Positions 46,070 through 53,673 of a DNA stretch of 64,000 nucleotides are shown here, piece by piece (the first letter of the stretch is position 1; each line of letters starts with the position of its first letter). The notes under the pieces are model-generated. The model saw only the letters and a program-made list of their open reading frames with translations, was not told the origin of the DNA and ran no database searches. Source of the DNA: Aromatoleum toluclasticum ATCC 700605 (lineage in GTDB: Bacteria; Pseudomonadota; Gammaproteobacteria; Burkholderiales; Rhodocyclaceae); assembly GCF_000378245.1 (NCBI RefSeq), contig NZ_KB899512.1:1-64000 (forward strand), given 5' to 3'. The translations under genes and the position numbers were made by a program.

Positions 46070-46723
46070 TCAGTGGCTGTGCATGCCCACGGCGCTGCCG
46101 AGCGCCACGAGCGTGCCCGGCGAACTCGCGAGCAGTGCGAACAGCACCAGCCACACCGCGAAGAGGAAGTGCCAGTACGTCGCGCACAGCGCCACGCGAC
46201 GCGCCGAGCGCTCGCCCGGCCCCTCCCGCGCGAGGCCGGCCGCAGCCCAGCCGAGCGCGACCAGGCCGCCCGCGAGGTGCAGGCCGTGCAGCCCAGTGAG
46301 CAGGTAGAAGAAGCTCGCCGCGGGGTGGCTCGCGACGAAGTGGCCGGCCGCGACGAACTGCGCCCACACCCAGCCCTGGCCAGCGAGGAAGCCCAGCGCG
46401 AGCGCCGCGGCGGCGGCCAGCGCGCCGCGCAGGCCGCGCTCTCGCCCGTGCCGCGCGGAGCCGCTCGCGAACTGCAGCGCGACGCTGCTCGCCGCGAGCA
46501 GCCCGGTGTTCAGCCACAGCGTCGCCGGCCAGGGCAGGGCCTGCCAGTCGGGCAAGCGCGCACGCACCAGCAGCGCGATCGCGAACAGCGCGAACAACAT
46601 CGCGATCACGCCCAGCAGCACGCGCAGTCCCACGGCCGCGGCCGGCGCACGCGGCGCGGCGCGCCCGGGATCCGGCGGCTGCGGGAGCCAGGGCTTGACG
46701 GCGAGCGCGGCAAGCAAACTCAT
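46070..46723 (-). CDS. Cytochrome c oxidase subunit III-like protein (first copy, divergent)
   Basis: 217 residues, about six to seven helices. Homology to subunit III is visible in FFYLLTGLHGLHLAGGLVAL and in YWHFLFAVWLVLF near the end. It lacks residues kept in the second copy: HFVD is HFLF here, and the Glu-containing segment before helix 4 is replaced by GWVWAQ. The start overlaps the subunit I stop as ATGA, so translation is coupled to subunit I. It could be a structural paralogue or an assembly factor. Confidence 0.8.
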   Translation of the reverse strand: MSLLAALAVKPWLPQPPDPGRAAPRAPAAAVGLRVLLGVIAMLFALFAIALLVRARLPDWQALPWPATLWLNTGLLAASSVALQFASGSARHGRERGLRGALAAAAALALGFLAGQGWVWAQFVAAGHFVASHPAASFFYLLTGLHGLHLAGGLVALGWAAAGLAREGPGERSARRVALCATYWHFLFAVWLVLFALLASSPGTLVALGSAVGMHSH

Positions 46724-48465
46724 ACTTGGCCCCCCCACACAGGTCCTTCGCCCCCCGCGCCGGCCTCTTGCGGCACGTTCTGCGGGATGAAGTCGCGCGC
46801 CGCGCCCGGCACGCTGTAGTCGTAGGCCCAGCGGTGCACCTCGGGCATGGTTGCGCCCCAGTTGCCGTGGCGCGGCGGGGTGTGCGGCGTCTGCCATTCG
46901 AGCGTCGTCGCGCCCCACGGGTTGGCGCCGGCGGGCCGGCCGTGTCGCACGCTCCACGCGAGGTTGAACAGGAACACCAACTGCGTGACACCAACCACGA
47001 GCGCCGCGACGGTGATGAAGGCGTTGAGATCCTGCGCCGAGGCCGGGATGAACTCGTAGCCCTCGTACGCGTAGTAGCGCCGCGGCATACCGAGGAATCC
47101 GAGGTAGTGCATGGGCATGTAGATCGCGTAGGTGCCGAGGAAGGTCACCCAGAAGTGGAGCTTGCCCAGTCGCTCGTCGAGCAGGCGCCCGGTGATCTTC
47201 GGGTACCAGTGGTAGAGGCCGCCGAAGATCGCGAGGATGGGCGACACGCCCATCACCATGTGGAAATGCGCGACGACGAAGTAGGTGTCGGACAGCGGAA
47301 TATCGACGCTGACGTTGCCGAGGAAGAGCCCGGTGAGCCCGCCGATCACGAAGGTGCTGATGAAGCCGATCGCGAACAGCATCGGCACGCGCAGGTGGAT
47401 GTCGCCGCGCCACAGCGTCAGCGTCCAGTTGTACACCTTGATCGCGGTCGGCACCGCGATGATCAGCGTTGTCGTCGCGAAGAAGTAGCCGAAGTACGGG
47501 TTCATACCCGAGACGTACATGTGGTGCGCCCACACGACGAAGGACAGCCCGCCGATCGCGACGATGGCCCACACCATCATGCGGTAGCCGAAGATGTTCT
47601 TGCGCGCATGGGTGCTTATGAGGTCCGAGATGATGCCGAAGGCGGGCAGCGCGACGATGTACACCTCGGGGTGACCGAAGAACCAGAACAGGTGCTGGAA
47701 CAGCACCGGGCTGCCGCCGCCATGCGCGAGCGGCTGACCCATCGACACGATCGCCGGCATGAAGAAGCTGGTGCCGAGCAGCTTGTCGCACAGCATCATC
47801 ACGCCGCTCACGAACAGCGCCGGAAACGCGAACAGCGCGAGGATGGACGCGACGAAGATGCCCCACACCGAGAGCGGCATGCGCAGCAGGGTCATGCCGC
47901 GCGTGCGCGCCTGCAGCACGGTGGTGACGTAGTTGAGGCCGCCCATCGTCGCCGCAACGATGAAGATCACCAGCGACACCAGCATCAGCACGATGCCCCA
48001 CTCGGTGCCCGGCGTACCGGGCAGGATCGCCTGCGGCGGGTACAGCGTCCAGCCCGCGCCGGTCGGCCCGCCGGGCACGAAGAAGCTCGCGACCAGCACC
48101 AGCACCGCGAGCAGGTACATCCAGTACGACAGCATGTTGAGGAAGGGGAACACCATATCGCGCGCGCCGACCATCAGCGGGATCAGGTAGTTGCCGAAGC
48201 CGCCGAGGAATAGCGCGGTGAGCAGATACACGACCATGATCATCCCGTGCATCGTCACGTACTGGTAATACCTGCCCGGGTCGATGAAGTCGAATGCGCC
48301 GGGAAAGCCCAACTGCAAGCGCATCAGGTTCGACAGCACCAGCGCGACCAGGCCGATCGCGATCGCGGTGAGGCTGTACTGGATCGCGATCACCTTGTGA
48401 TCCTGGCTCCACACGTACTTCGTCCAGAAACTGTGCGGCTCCGTGTGCAGATCACGATCGCTCAT
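46720..48465 (-). CDS. ctaD: Cytochrome c oxidase subunit I (aa3 type)
   Basis: 581 residues, twelve helices. All catalytic features are present: HGMIMVVYLL (heme a His), GNYLIPLMVGARDMVFPFLN, WFFGHPEVYIVALPAFG (CuB His with cross-linked Tyr, plus Glu of the D-channel, so A1 type), WAHHMYVSGM (CuB His-His) and VAHFHMVMG (heme ligands). Reduces O2 to water and pumps protons. The ATG at 48465 has GAGGAGGG upstream and begins MSDRDLHTEPHSFW. It lies 10 bases after subunit II. Confidence 0.96.
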   Translation of the reverse strand: MSDRDLHTEPHSFWTKYVWSQDHKVIAIQYSLTAIAIGLVALVLSNLMRLQLGFPGAFDFIDPGRYYQYVTMHGMIMVVYLLTALFLGGFGNYLIPLMVGARDMVFPFLNMLSYWMYLLAVLVLVASFFVPGGPTGAGWTLYPPQAILPGTPGTEWGIVLMLVSLVIFIVAATMGGLNYVTTVLQARTRGMTLLRMPLSVWGIFVASILALFAFPALFVSGVMMLCDKLLGTSFFMPAIVSMGQPLAHGGGSPVLFQHLFWFFGHPEVYIVALPAFGIISDLISTHARKNIFGYRMMVWAIVAIGGLSFVVWAHHMYVSGMNPYFGYFFATTTLIIAVPTAIKVYNWTLTLWRGDIHLRVPMLFAIGFISTFVIGGLTGLFLGNVSVDIPLSDTYFVVAHFHMVMGVSPILAIFGGLYHWYPKITGRLLDERLGKLHFWVTFLGTYAIYMPMHYLGFLGMPRRYYAYEGYEFIPASAQDLNAFITVAALVVGVTQLVFLFNLAWSVRHGRPAGANPWGATTLEWQTPHTPPRHGNWGATMPEVHRWAYDYSVPGAARDFIPQNVPQEAGAGGEGPVWGGQV

Positions 48466-48475
48466 CGCGCCCTCC

Positions 48476-49264
48476 TCATCGCAGCGCGGCGAAGGTCGGC
48501 TGCGCCGCGAGCCAGGCGCGGAACGCCGCCTCGTCCTCGACGACGACATGGCCGCGCATGTTGTAGTGCGCCAGCCCGCACAGCTCGGCGCACAGGATCT
48601 CGAAGCGGCCGGCACGCGTCGGCGTGAGCCAGAAGCGCGACACCAGCCCCGGCACGAGGTCCATCTTCACGCGGAACTGCGGCACGTAGAAGTTGTGCAG
48701 CACGTCGTGCGAGCGCAGCAGCAGCGCGACGGGACGGCCGAGCGGCAGGTGCAGCTCGGGGCTCGCGACGAGCACGTCGTCGCGCCCGTGCGGGTCGTCG
48801 GGGTTCACGCCGAAGGGGTTGTCGGCGCTCACGTAGCGCACGTCGGTGCGTCCGAGGCGGCCGTCCGCGCCGGGAAAGCGGAAGCGCCACTGCCACTGCC
48901 GGCCCAGCACCTCGACCTGCGCCGCGTCGTCCGGGGCGGCGATCATCTGCGAATACACGTACAGGCCCGGCGCCAGCATCGCGACGATGCCTGCTGTCGT
49001 AAGCAGCGTGAGCCGGCCTTCCAGGCGCCGGTTCTCCGGTTCGAAGGCCGCGCGGTGGCCGGCGCGATGACGGAAACGCACGATCGCAAGCGCAATGAAG
49101 AGATTCACCGCGACGAACACCGCCCCCGTGATCACCAGCGTGATCAGGATGGTGTCGTCGACCAGGCCCCAGTTCGACGCGATCGGGGTGAACCACCACG
49201 GACTGGCGAAGTGGAATGCCACCGTCGCGACGACGATCACGACCAGCGCGATTGCCAGTGCCAT
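48476..49264 (-). CDS. ctaC: Cytochrome c oxidase subunit II (CuA)
   Basis: 262 residues. Two N-terminal transmembrane helices, then the periplasmic CuA domain: SHDVLHNFYVPQFRVKMDLVPG (His) and CAELCGLAHYNM (Cys, Glu, Cys, His, Met ligands). No CxxCH heme motif, so it is not a caa3-type fused subunit. First gene of the operon subunit II-I-III-III-IV. GAGGGAGGG lies upstream of the ATG at 49264. The first helix also serves as export signal. Assembly genes such as cox11 or cox15 are not in view. Confidence 0.94.
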   Translation of the reverse strand: MALAIALVVIVVATVAFHFASPWWFTPIASNWGLVDDTILITLVITGAVFVAVNLFIALAIVRFRHRAGHRAAFEPENRRLEGRLTLLTTAGIVAMLAPGLYVYSQMIAAPDDAAQVEVLGRQWQWRFRFPGADGRLGRTDVRYVSADNPFGVNPDDPHGRDDVLVASPELHLPLGRPVALLLRSHDVLHNFYVPQFRVKMDLVPGLVSRFWLTPTRAGRFEILCAELCGLAHYNMRGHVVVEDEAAFRAWLAAQPTFAALR

Positions 49265-49310
49265 GGCTGCCCTGCCCTCCCTCGCGTGACTCCCGGCTAC
49301 CCGCCGATGC

Positions 49311-49829
49311 TCACGGGAACGCCGGGATCGTCGGCTCGGTACCCTCGATATCGACTTCCGGATGATGCTGCCGGATCAGATCCTCGAACTCCTCGACACG
49401 GTCCTTGGGCACGTCGACCATCATCAGCAGCATGCCCTGCTCAATGGCCTCCGCGAAGCGCTCGAGGCGGGAGTTCGGCACGCTCACGCCGACCATCGCC
49501 GACACCCACGCACCGAAGCCGGCGCCGCCCAGCGCACCGAACAGGATCGCGCCGCCGGCCGCCACCACGCCCGCCGGCGGGAAGACCAGCGCCACCAGCC
49601 CGGCGAGCGCGCCCACGCTGCCGCCGACCGCCAGCCCGCGCTCGATCGCCGGCACGAGGTCGGTCTTCTGCGCGACGCCAGCTTCGGGCAATGCCTCCAA
49701 CGGCGTGTTGCGGCGGGCCAGCACATGGATGTGCTCGTAGGGAACGTGCGCAAGCAGCAGTTCATCGACGATCCGGCGCGCGGTATCGACGTCCGGAAGC
49801 AGGAAATACAACCGCTTCACGCCCAGCAT
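49311..49829 (-). CDS. DUF1269-like protein with glycine-rich membrane-like centre
   Basis: 172 residues. N-terminal part (VKRLYFLLPDVDTARRIVDELLLAHVPYEHIHVLA) resembles general-stress-protein 17M-like folds. The centre (VGGSVGALAGLVALVFPPAG, then AGGAILFGALGGAGFG) is Gly/Ala-rich and could form two membrane helices or a glycine-zipper hairpin. The C-terminus predicts a mixed alpha/beta domain with VDVPKDRVEEFEDLI. Function unknown; may be linked to stress. Confidence 0.7.
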   Translation of the reverse strand: MLGVKRLYFLLPDVDTARRIVDELLLAHVPYEHIHVLARRNTPLEALPEAGVAQKTDLVPAIERGLAVGGSVGALAGLVALVFPPAGVVAAGGAILFGALGGAGFGAWVSAMVGVSVPNSRLERFAEAIEQGMLLMMVDVPKDRVEEFEDLIRQHHPEVDIEGTEPTIPAFP

Positions 49830-49946
49830 GACGACCTCCTTGCCGGATCACTCACGGCAGCATGCGCGGCCTCCCCGCTCTTGCCTCGCTCTCGCACCGA
49901 CCCCCACAAGACTGTGACCGCCGGGCGGTCGTCAAGTTTTCGGCGT

Positions 49947-51614
49947 CTATGCGCGCCGGGCGGCGCCATACGGCGGCAGCGAACTGAGGCGCGCATCCTC
50001 GACCGGCCCGCCGACGGTGAAGTGGTAGAGACTCTGCCATTCGCCACCGGCGAGGCCCAGCAATTCGTGCATCGTGTCGTCGAAGAAGCAGCCGATACCG
50101 GTACCGCGCAGCCCCGCCGCCTCGGCCTCCAGGTACAGCATGTGGCCGAGCAGGCCGCATTCGCGGAAGAGCTGCGCATAGCGCCACGGCTCGCGCGCGA
50201 CGAGCCCCGTGTGCGCGAGCATGCCCAACGCGAAGCACGAATCGGCAGCGATCTCCTGATGACAGCTGACGAGCTGCGCCGTCGCACGCAGGTCGTAGGG
50301 AATCAGCAGGTAAAGCGGCAGCGGCGCGGGGCCCGTCTTGCGCCACAGCCAGTCCTCGCGCATCGCCCCGCGCAGTTCGGCGAGCGCCGCCGGATCGCGC
50401 ACCAGCACGTAGAGCCCCGGTTCCAGCCCGTCGACGCGATGCACGAAGATCGCCGGATGCACTTGCGCCGGCCACGGCCAGCCCGACCACGGCGGCACGC
50501 CGGCGCGCGGCAGCAGCGCATCGAGCACGGCGAAGAAGGTTTCGGCTGCCATCGTCGTCACGCCGTCGAAAGCGACCGCACTGCGGCGCCGGCGCGCGAG
50601 CGTCGCGAACGGAGGATCGAGGGCCGCGGGCGCGGGCAGCGCTGGCGTCGGAAGCGAAAGTGCCGGTGCGGCGGAGGTGCGCGGCTTGCGCGCGGCGGCA
50701 TCGACGACGGCGATGTCCGGCCAGTCGACATGCGCGGAACTCAGGCGGTTGGCGTGTCCGTGCCAGCCGGCCTGCCCTGCGAGGGCGAGCAGCGCATCGA
50801 CGTCGATCCCGCCCTCCGTCGCACCGAGCTGCAGCAGCACCTCGGGCGCCTCGCGCTCGGCGCCGTCGAAGTCCGCCGCGCGATCCAGCCCCGCGAGGCG
50901 CGCGATGTCCTCGTCGCCGGCACGGTCGAGCACGCGCGCCGGCCAGCCGAGCGCCGCGGCGGCAAGCGTCACCGCGGCCACCGCATGGCCGCAGTCGTGC
51001 TGGCAATAGCGCCATGCGCGCATGCCGTACTTCCACGCCTCGCGCCAGTGGATCGAACTCAGCGCGACCAGCACCCCCTGCCCGCCGAAGGCCCTGGTCC
51101 AGTCCACCTCCCAGCCCGCCTCCCTGCCCGCATTTGCGTCGTCCGGCGGCGCTGCGCGCTGCTCCAGCACGTGGTCCCGGCTCAGATAGTGATGCACGCC
51201 GGCCGGGATGCCGGGCAGCGCCGGCGCGATCAGGTAGCCCTCGGTCGGATGCAGGTTGCCGCTCGACGGATTGCAGCGCAGCGCCCAGCGCGAGCCGCCG
51301 AACGACTTCCATGCCGACAGCGCGAGCGAAAGCTCGAACAGGATGCCCACGTGCTCGCGGTCGAAGGGCGCGGGCGGCGGCAGCTCGCCGCGGCGCAGGG
51401 CGGCGTAGCGCGTCGCGAGCCCATCCGCCGCGAGCGGCAGGATCGTGCGCACGGCCCCCTCCCAGCAGCGCCACGGATCCGGCTGGTTCGCCCAGTCGAG
51501 GCGCCCCGGCCCCGGCGCGTAGCGCTCCGGCCGATGCTTGCTATGCTCATGGTAGGCTTGCACGGCGGCGGCCTGCCCGCCCTCCCGTGACGCGGTTTCC
51601 GGTTCTTGCGCCAT
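49947..51614 (-). CDS. SagB/ThcOx-family protein with two nitroreductase-like domains
   Basis: 555 residues from the ATG at 51614 (GAGGGGG upstream); an ATG at 51635 would add 7. Two flavin-dependent nitroreductase-like domains occur in tandem: the first contains LSLALSAWKSFGGSRWALRC and NPSSGNLHPTEGYLI, which is the SagB/ThcOx signature; the second starts near residue 345 with LARRRRSAVAFDGV and has HQEIAADSCFALGMLAHTG and GTGIGCFFDDTMHELLGL. SagB-type enzymes oxidise azolines to azoles in ribosomal peptide toxins. No cyclodehydratase, precursor peptide or exporter gene is near. Divergent from the DM13 gene. Confidence 0.85.
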   Translation of the reverse strand: MAQEPETASREGGQAAAVQAYHEHSKHRPERYAPGPGRLDWANQPDPWRCWEGAVRTILPLAADGLATRYAALRRGELPPPAPFDREHVGILFELSLALSAWKSFGGSRWALRCNPSSGNLHPTEGYLIAPALPGIPAGVHHYLSRDHVLEQRAAPPDDANAGREAGWEVDWTRAFGGQGVLVALSSIHWREAWKYGMRAWRYCQHDCGHAVAAVTLAAAALGWPARVLDRAGDEDIARLAGLDRAADFDGAEREAPEVLLQLGATEGGIDVDALLALAGQAGWHGHANRLSSAHVDWPDIAVVDAAARKPRTSAAPALSLPTPALPAPAALDPPFATLARRRRSAVAFDGVTTMAAETFFAVLDALLPRAGVPPWSGWPWPAQVHPAIFVHRVDGLEPGLYVLVRDPAALAELRGAMREDWLWRKTGPAPLPLYLLIPYDLRATAQLVSCHQEIAADSCFALGMLAHTGLVAREPWRYAQLFRECGLLGHMLYLEAEAAGLRGTGIGCFFDDTMHELLGLAGGEWQSLYHFTVGGPVEDARLSSLPPYGAARRA

Positions 51615-51669
51615 CCCGTCCCCCTCGCGACTCATCGCGCCACCGCCTCAGCACAGGAGCCCGATAGCG

Positions 51670-52170
51670 ATGAAACGGTCCATCCTCGTCTTCGTCCTCG
51701 GTGGCCTGCTCGGCTCCGCCGCCGGCTTTGCGCTGGGCATCTTCGTCTACCCCTTCATCTTCCTCGCCGACATCACCGCGAACGAGCGCATCGACGACCC
51801 GTCGGCGCTGACCCTCGTCGCGCGCGGGACCTTCATCCACGCGAACCCCGCAGACCCGATCCACTACGGCCGCGGCGGCGTACGCGTGTATGACGGAGTC
51901 GTGCACCTGGAGCAAGACTTTCAGGTGGGCCCCGGCCCGAAATTCCACGTTTACCTCGTGCCGGACAAGCAGGTCACGCCCGATACCGACGTCGGCGGCA
52001 GCATGTTCATCGACCTCGGCCGGCTCAAGGCGTTCAAGGGCGGCCAGAACTATCCCGTCCCGGCCGGCGTGGATCTGGCTGCCTATGGCAGCGTCGTCAT
52101 CTGGTGCGAGCAGTTCGGCGTGCTGATCTCGCCCGCACAGTTGGTCGCAGCGAAAGAGGGCGCAGGATGA
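51670..52170 (+). CDS. DM13-domain membrane-anchored protein
   Basis: 166 residues. One N-terminal transmembrane helix (about 5-30), then a DM13 domain: GTFIHANPADPIHYGRGGVRVYDG..., LEQDFQVGPGPKFHVYLVP, LKAFKGGQNYPVPAGVDL and SVVIWCEQFGVLISPAQL, including the conserved single Cys. DM13 is thought to be a redox-active or heme-binding domain related to DOMON. Periplasmic. Divergent from the SagB-like gene, about 55 bases apart. Confidence 0.85.
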   Translation: MKRSILVFVLGGLLGSAAGFALGIFVYPFIFLADITANERIDDPSALTLVARGTFIHANPADPIHYGRGGVRVYDGVVHLEQDFQVGPGPKFHVYLVPDKQVTPDTDVGGSMFIDLGRLKAFKGGQNYPVPAGVDLAAYGSVVIWCEQFGVLISPAQLVAAKEGAG

Positions 52171-52323
52171 GCCCGGCGACTTCCGCAACCGACCGCATTA
52201 ACCTTTCTTAATCAGGGGCTTCTCGCCGCATTCATATAACTTTTTCGTAGCAGCTTATGGCCCCGCACGCTGCAGTGCAGCAGTACAATTCGCGCCTTGC
52301 AACGAAGAACCAAAACACCGGAC

Positions 52324-53100
52324 ATGGCCGCCTTCATCACCGAAAAGATCGTCAGCGTGCATCACTGGAACGACACGCTGTTCTCCTTCACCACGACGCG
52401 CGACCGCGCGCTGCGCTACGAGAACGGCCAGTTCGTGATGATCGGCCTGGAGGTCGAAGGCCGCCCGCTGATGCGCGCCTATTCGATCGCTAGTGCGAAC
52501 TACGAGGAGAACCTCGAGTTCTTCAGCATCAAGGTGGCCGACGGCCCGCTCACCTCTCGCCTGCAGAAGGTGCAACCGGGCGACGACATCCTCATGTCGC
52601 GCAAGCCGACCGGCACGCTGGTGCTGCACGACCTGCTGCCCGGCAAACACCTGTACCTGTTCTCGACCGGCACGGGCCTCGCGCCCTTCATGAGCGTGAT
52701 CCGCGACCTCGACGTGTATGAGCGCTTCGAAAAGATCATCCTGATCCACGGCGTGCGCCACGTCAGCGAAGTCGCCTACGAACACTACATCACGCACGAA
52801 CTGCCGCAGCACGAATTCCTCGGCGAGGCGGTGCGCGAGAAGCTCATCTACTACCCGACCGTGACGCGCGAGCCCTTCCGCAACCAGGGCCGCTTCACCG
52901 ACCTGATCGAAAGCGGCAAGCTGTTCGAGGATATCGGCCTGCCCCCGCTCGACCCCGCCGTCGACCGCGTGATGATCTGCGGCAGCGCGGCGATGCTCAA
53001 GAGCTCGCGCGAACTGCTCGACCGCCGCGGCTTCAAGATGTCCAAGCGCATCGGCGAGCCGGGCGACTACGTCATCGAGCACGCCTTCGTCGACAAGTAA
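52324..53100 (+). CDS. fpr: Ferredoxin-NADP+ reductase
   Basis: 258 residues, the usual length of bacterial Fpr. FAD-binding RAYSIAS (RxYS), NADP-binding STGTGLAPFMSVIRD, and the C-terminal segment VIEHAFVDK, typical of the subfamily with an aromatic residue plus short extension. Transfers electrons between NADPH and ferredoxin or flavodoxin. The ATG at 52324 is preferred over one at 52297. The 153-base leader holds a palindrome GCTGCAGTGCAGC. A clear terminator follows. Confidence 0.93.
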   Translation: MAAFITEKIVSVHHWNDTLFSFTTTRDRALRYENGQFVMIGLEVEGRPLMRAYSIASANYEENLEFFSIKVADGPLTSRLQKVQPGDDILMSRKPTGTLVLHDLLPGKHLYLFSTGTGLAPFMSVIRDLDVYERFEKIILIHGVRHVSEVAYEHYITHELPQHEFLGEAVREKLIYYPTVTREPFRNQGRFTDLIESGKLFEDIGLPPLDPAVDRVMICGSAAMLKSSRELLDRRGFKMSKRIGEPGDYVIEHAFVDK

Positions 53101-53124
53101 GCGGCTCCCGCACCCCGACGAATT

Positions 53125-53148
53125 GCCGGCCCCAGGGCCGGCATTTTT
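53125..53148 (+). terminator. Rho-independent terminator of fpr
   Basis: GCCGGCCC at 53125-53132 pairs with GGGCCGGC at 53135-53142 and is followed by ATTTTT. It lies 25 bases after the fpr stop. Confidence 0.85.
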
Positions 53149-53473
53149 CGTTTACGCCCGCCCCGATCCCCTGCGGCCGATCCGGCCACGGCCCGACCAG
53201 ACGCGCCGGAAAAAGTAAGCAGATGTATCAACGCACTCCCAGACGCGGCCAAGTGTCGCCATACGGCGACACTTGGTGACTTTCCGATTGCCACCTGCAT
53301 CGCATGATCACGTCGTAGAAGACCACCCTGCGGGCCTCCGGACAATGCCATTGCAATAGAATGGTTATTCTGTAAAAAACCTTTGCATATTAAGCACATC
53401 CCGTCGTCAAAGGCTAAAGTTCAGCCCTATTTTGCCGTAACTGCTCACATGGTCGGCGCACGTCCCCGACCGT

Positions 53474-53563
53474 ACTGAAAAGGGCAAACCCGTCGAAAGA
53501 CGGGGACGCAAAGTCACCGGTTTAAAAGGCTTAGGCCTCATGACAGCGGGACTGCCAGGTTAC
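53474..53563 (+). ncRNA. Cyclic-di-GMP-I (GEMM-I) riboswitch aptamer
   Basis: The conserved core reads AGGGCAAACC (53481-53490); a 6-bp stem CCCGTC/GACGGG (53489-53494 with 53499-53504) is capped by the GAAA tetraloop (53495-53498); then GGACGCAAAG (53504-53513), the ligand-contacting element; a second arm (53514-53552); and the closing GCCAGGTTAC (53554-53563). These blocks appear in the order and spacing of the Vc2-type aptamer. It is oriented toward the metalloprotease gene, whose start codon is 110 bases after the aptamer. Confidence 0.93.
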
Positions 53564-53607
53564 GAGAATCCGGATGGATCGAAAGGTCCCGCCATCTCAC
53601 CTGTTCG

Positions 53608-53670
53608 CCGCGCCTTGGCGCGGGATCCGCAGTACTCCCTGTCGTTGTTGAAAGTTTTACGGGGAGTATT
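53608..53670 (+). promoter_or_regulatory. Expression platform candidate: hairpin plus SD-sequestering stem
   Basis: A 7-bp hairpin CCGCGCC-TT-GGCGCGG spans 53608-53623; no U tract follows, so it is not an ordinary terminator. Then AGTACTCCC (53631-53639) can pair with GGGAGTATT (53662-53670), a 9-bp stem with one G-U pair. The second arm contains the Shine-Dalgarno GGGGAG (53661-53666) just before the ATG at 53674. Translation control is therefore the natural reading. Confidence 0.6.
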
Positions 53671-53673
53671 GCA

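Larger units (their letters stand above)
53101..53673. other. Gene-free interval (573 bp) holding a terminator and a riboswitch leader
   Basis: Contains the fpr terminator (53125-53148), then about 325 bases without recognised features (53149-53473; includes an AT-rich stretch 53340-53400 that may hold the promoter), then the c-di-GMP-I aptamer (53474-53563) and the RBS-sequestering stem (53631-53670) of the metalloprotease gene. Confidence 0.75.
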
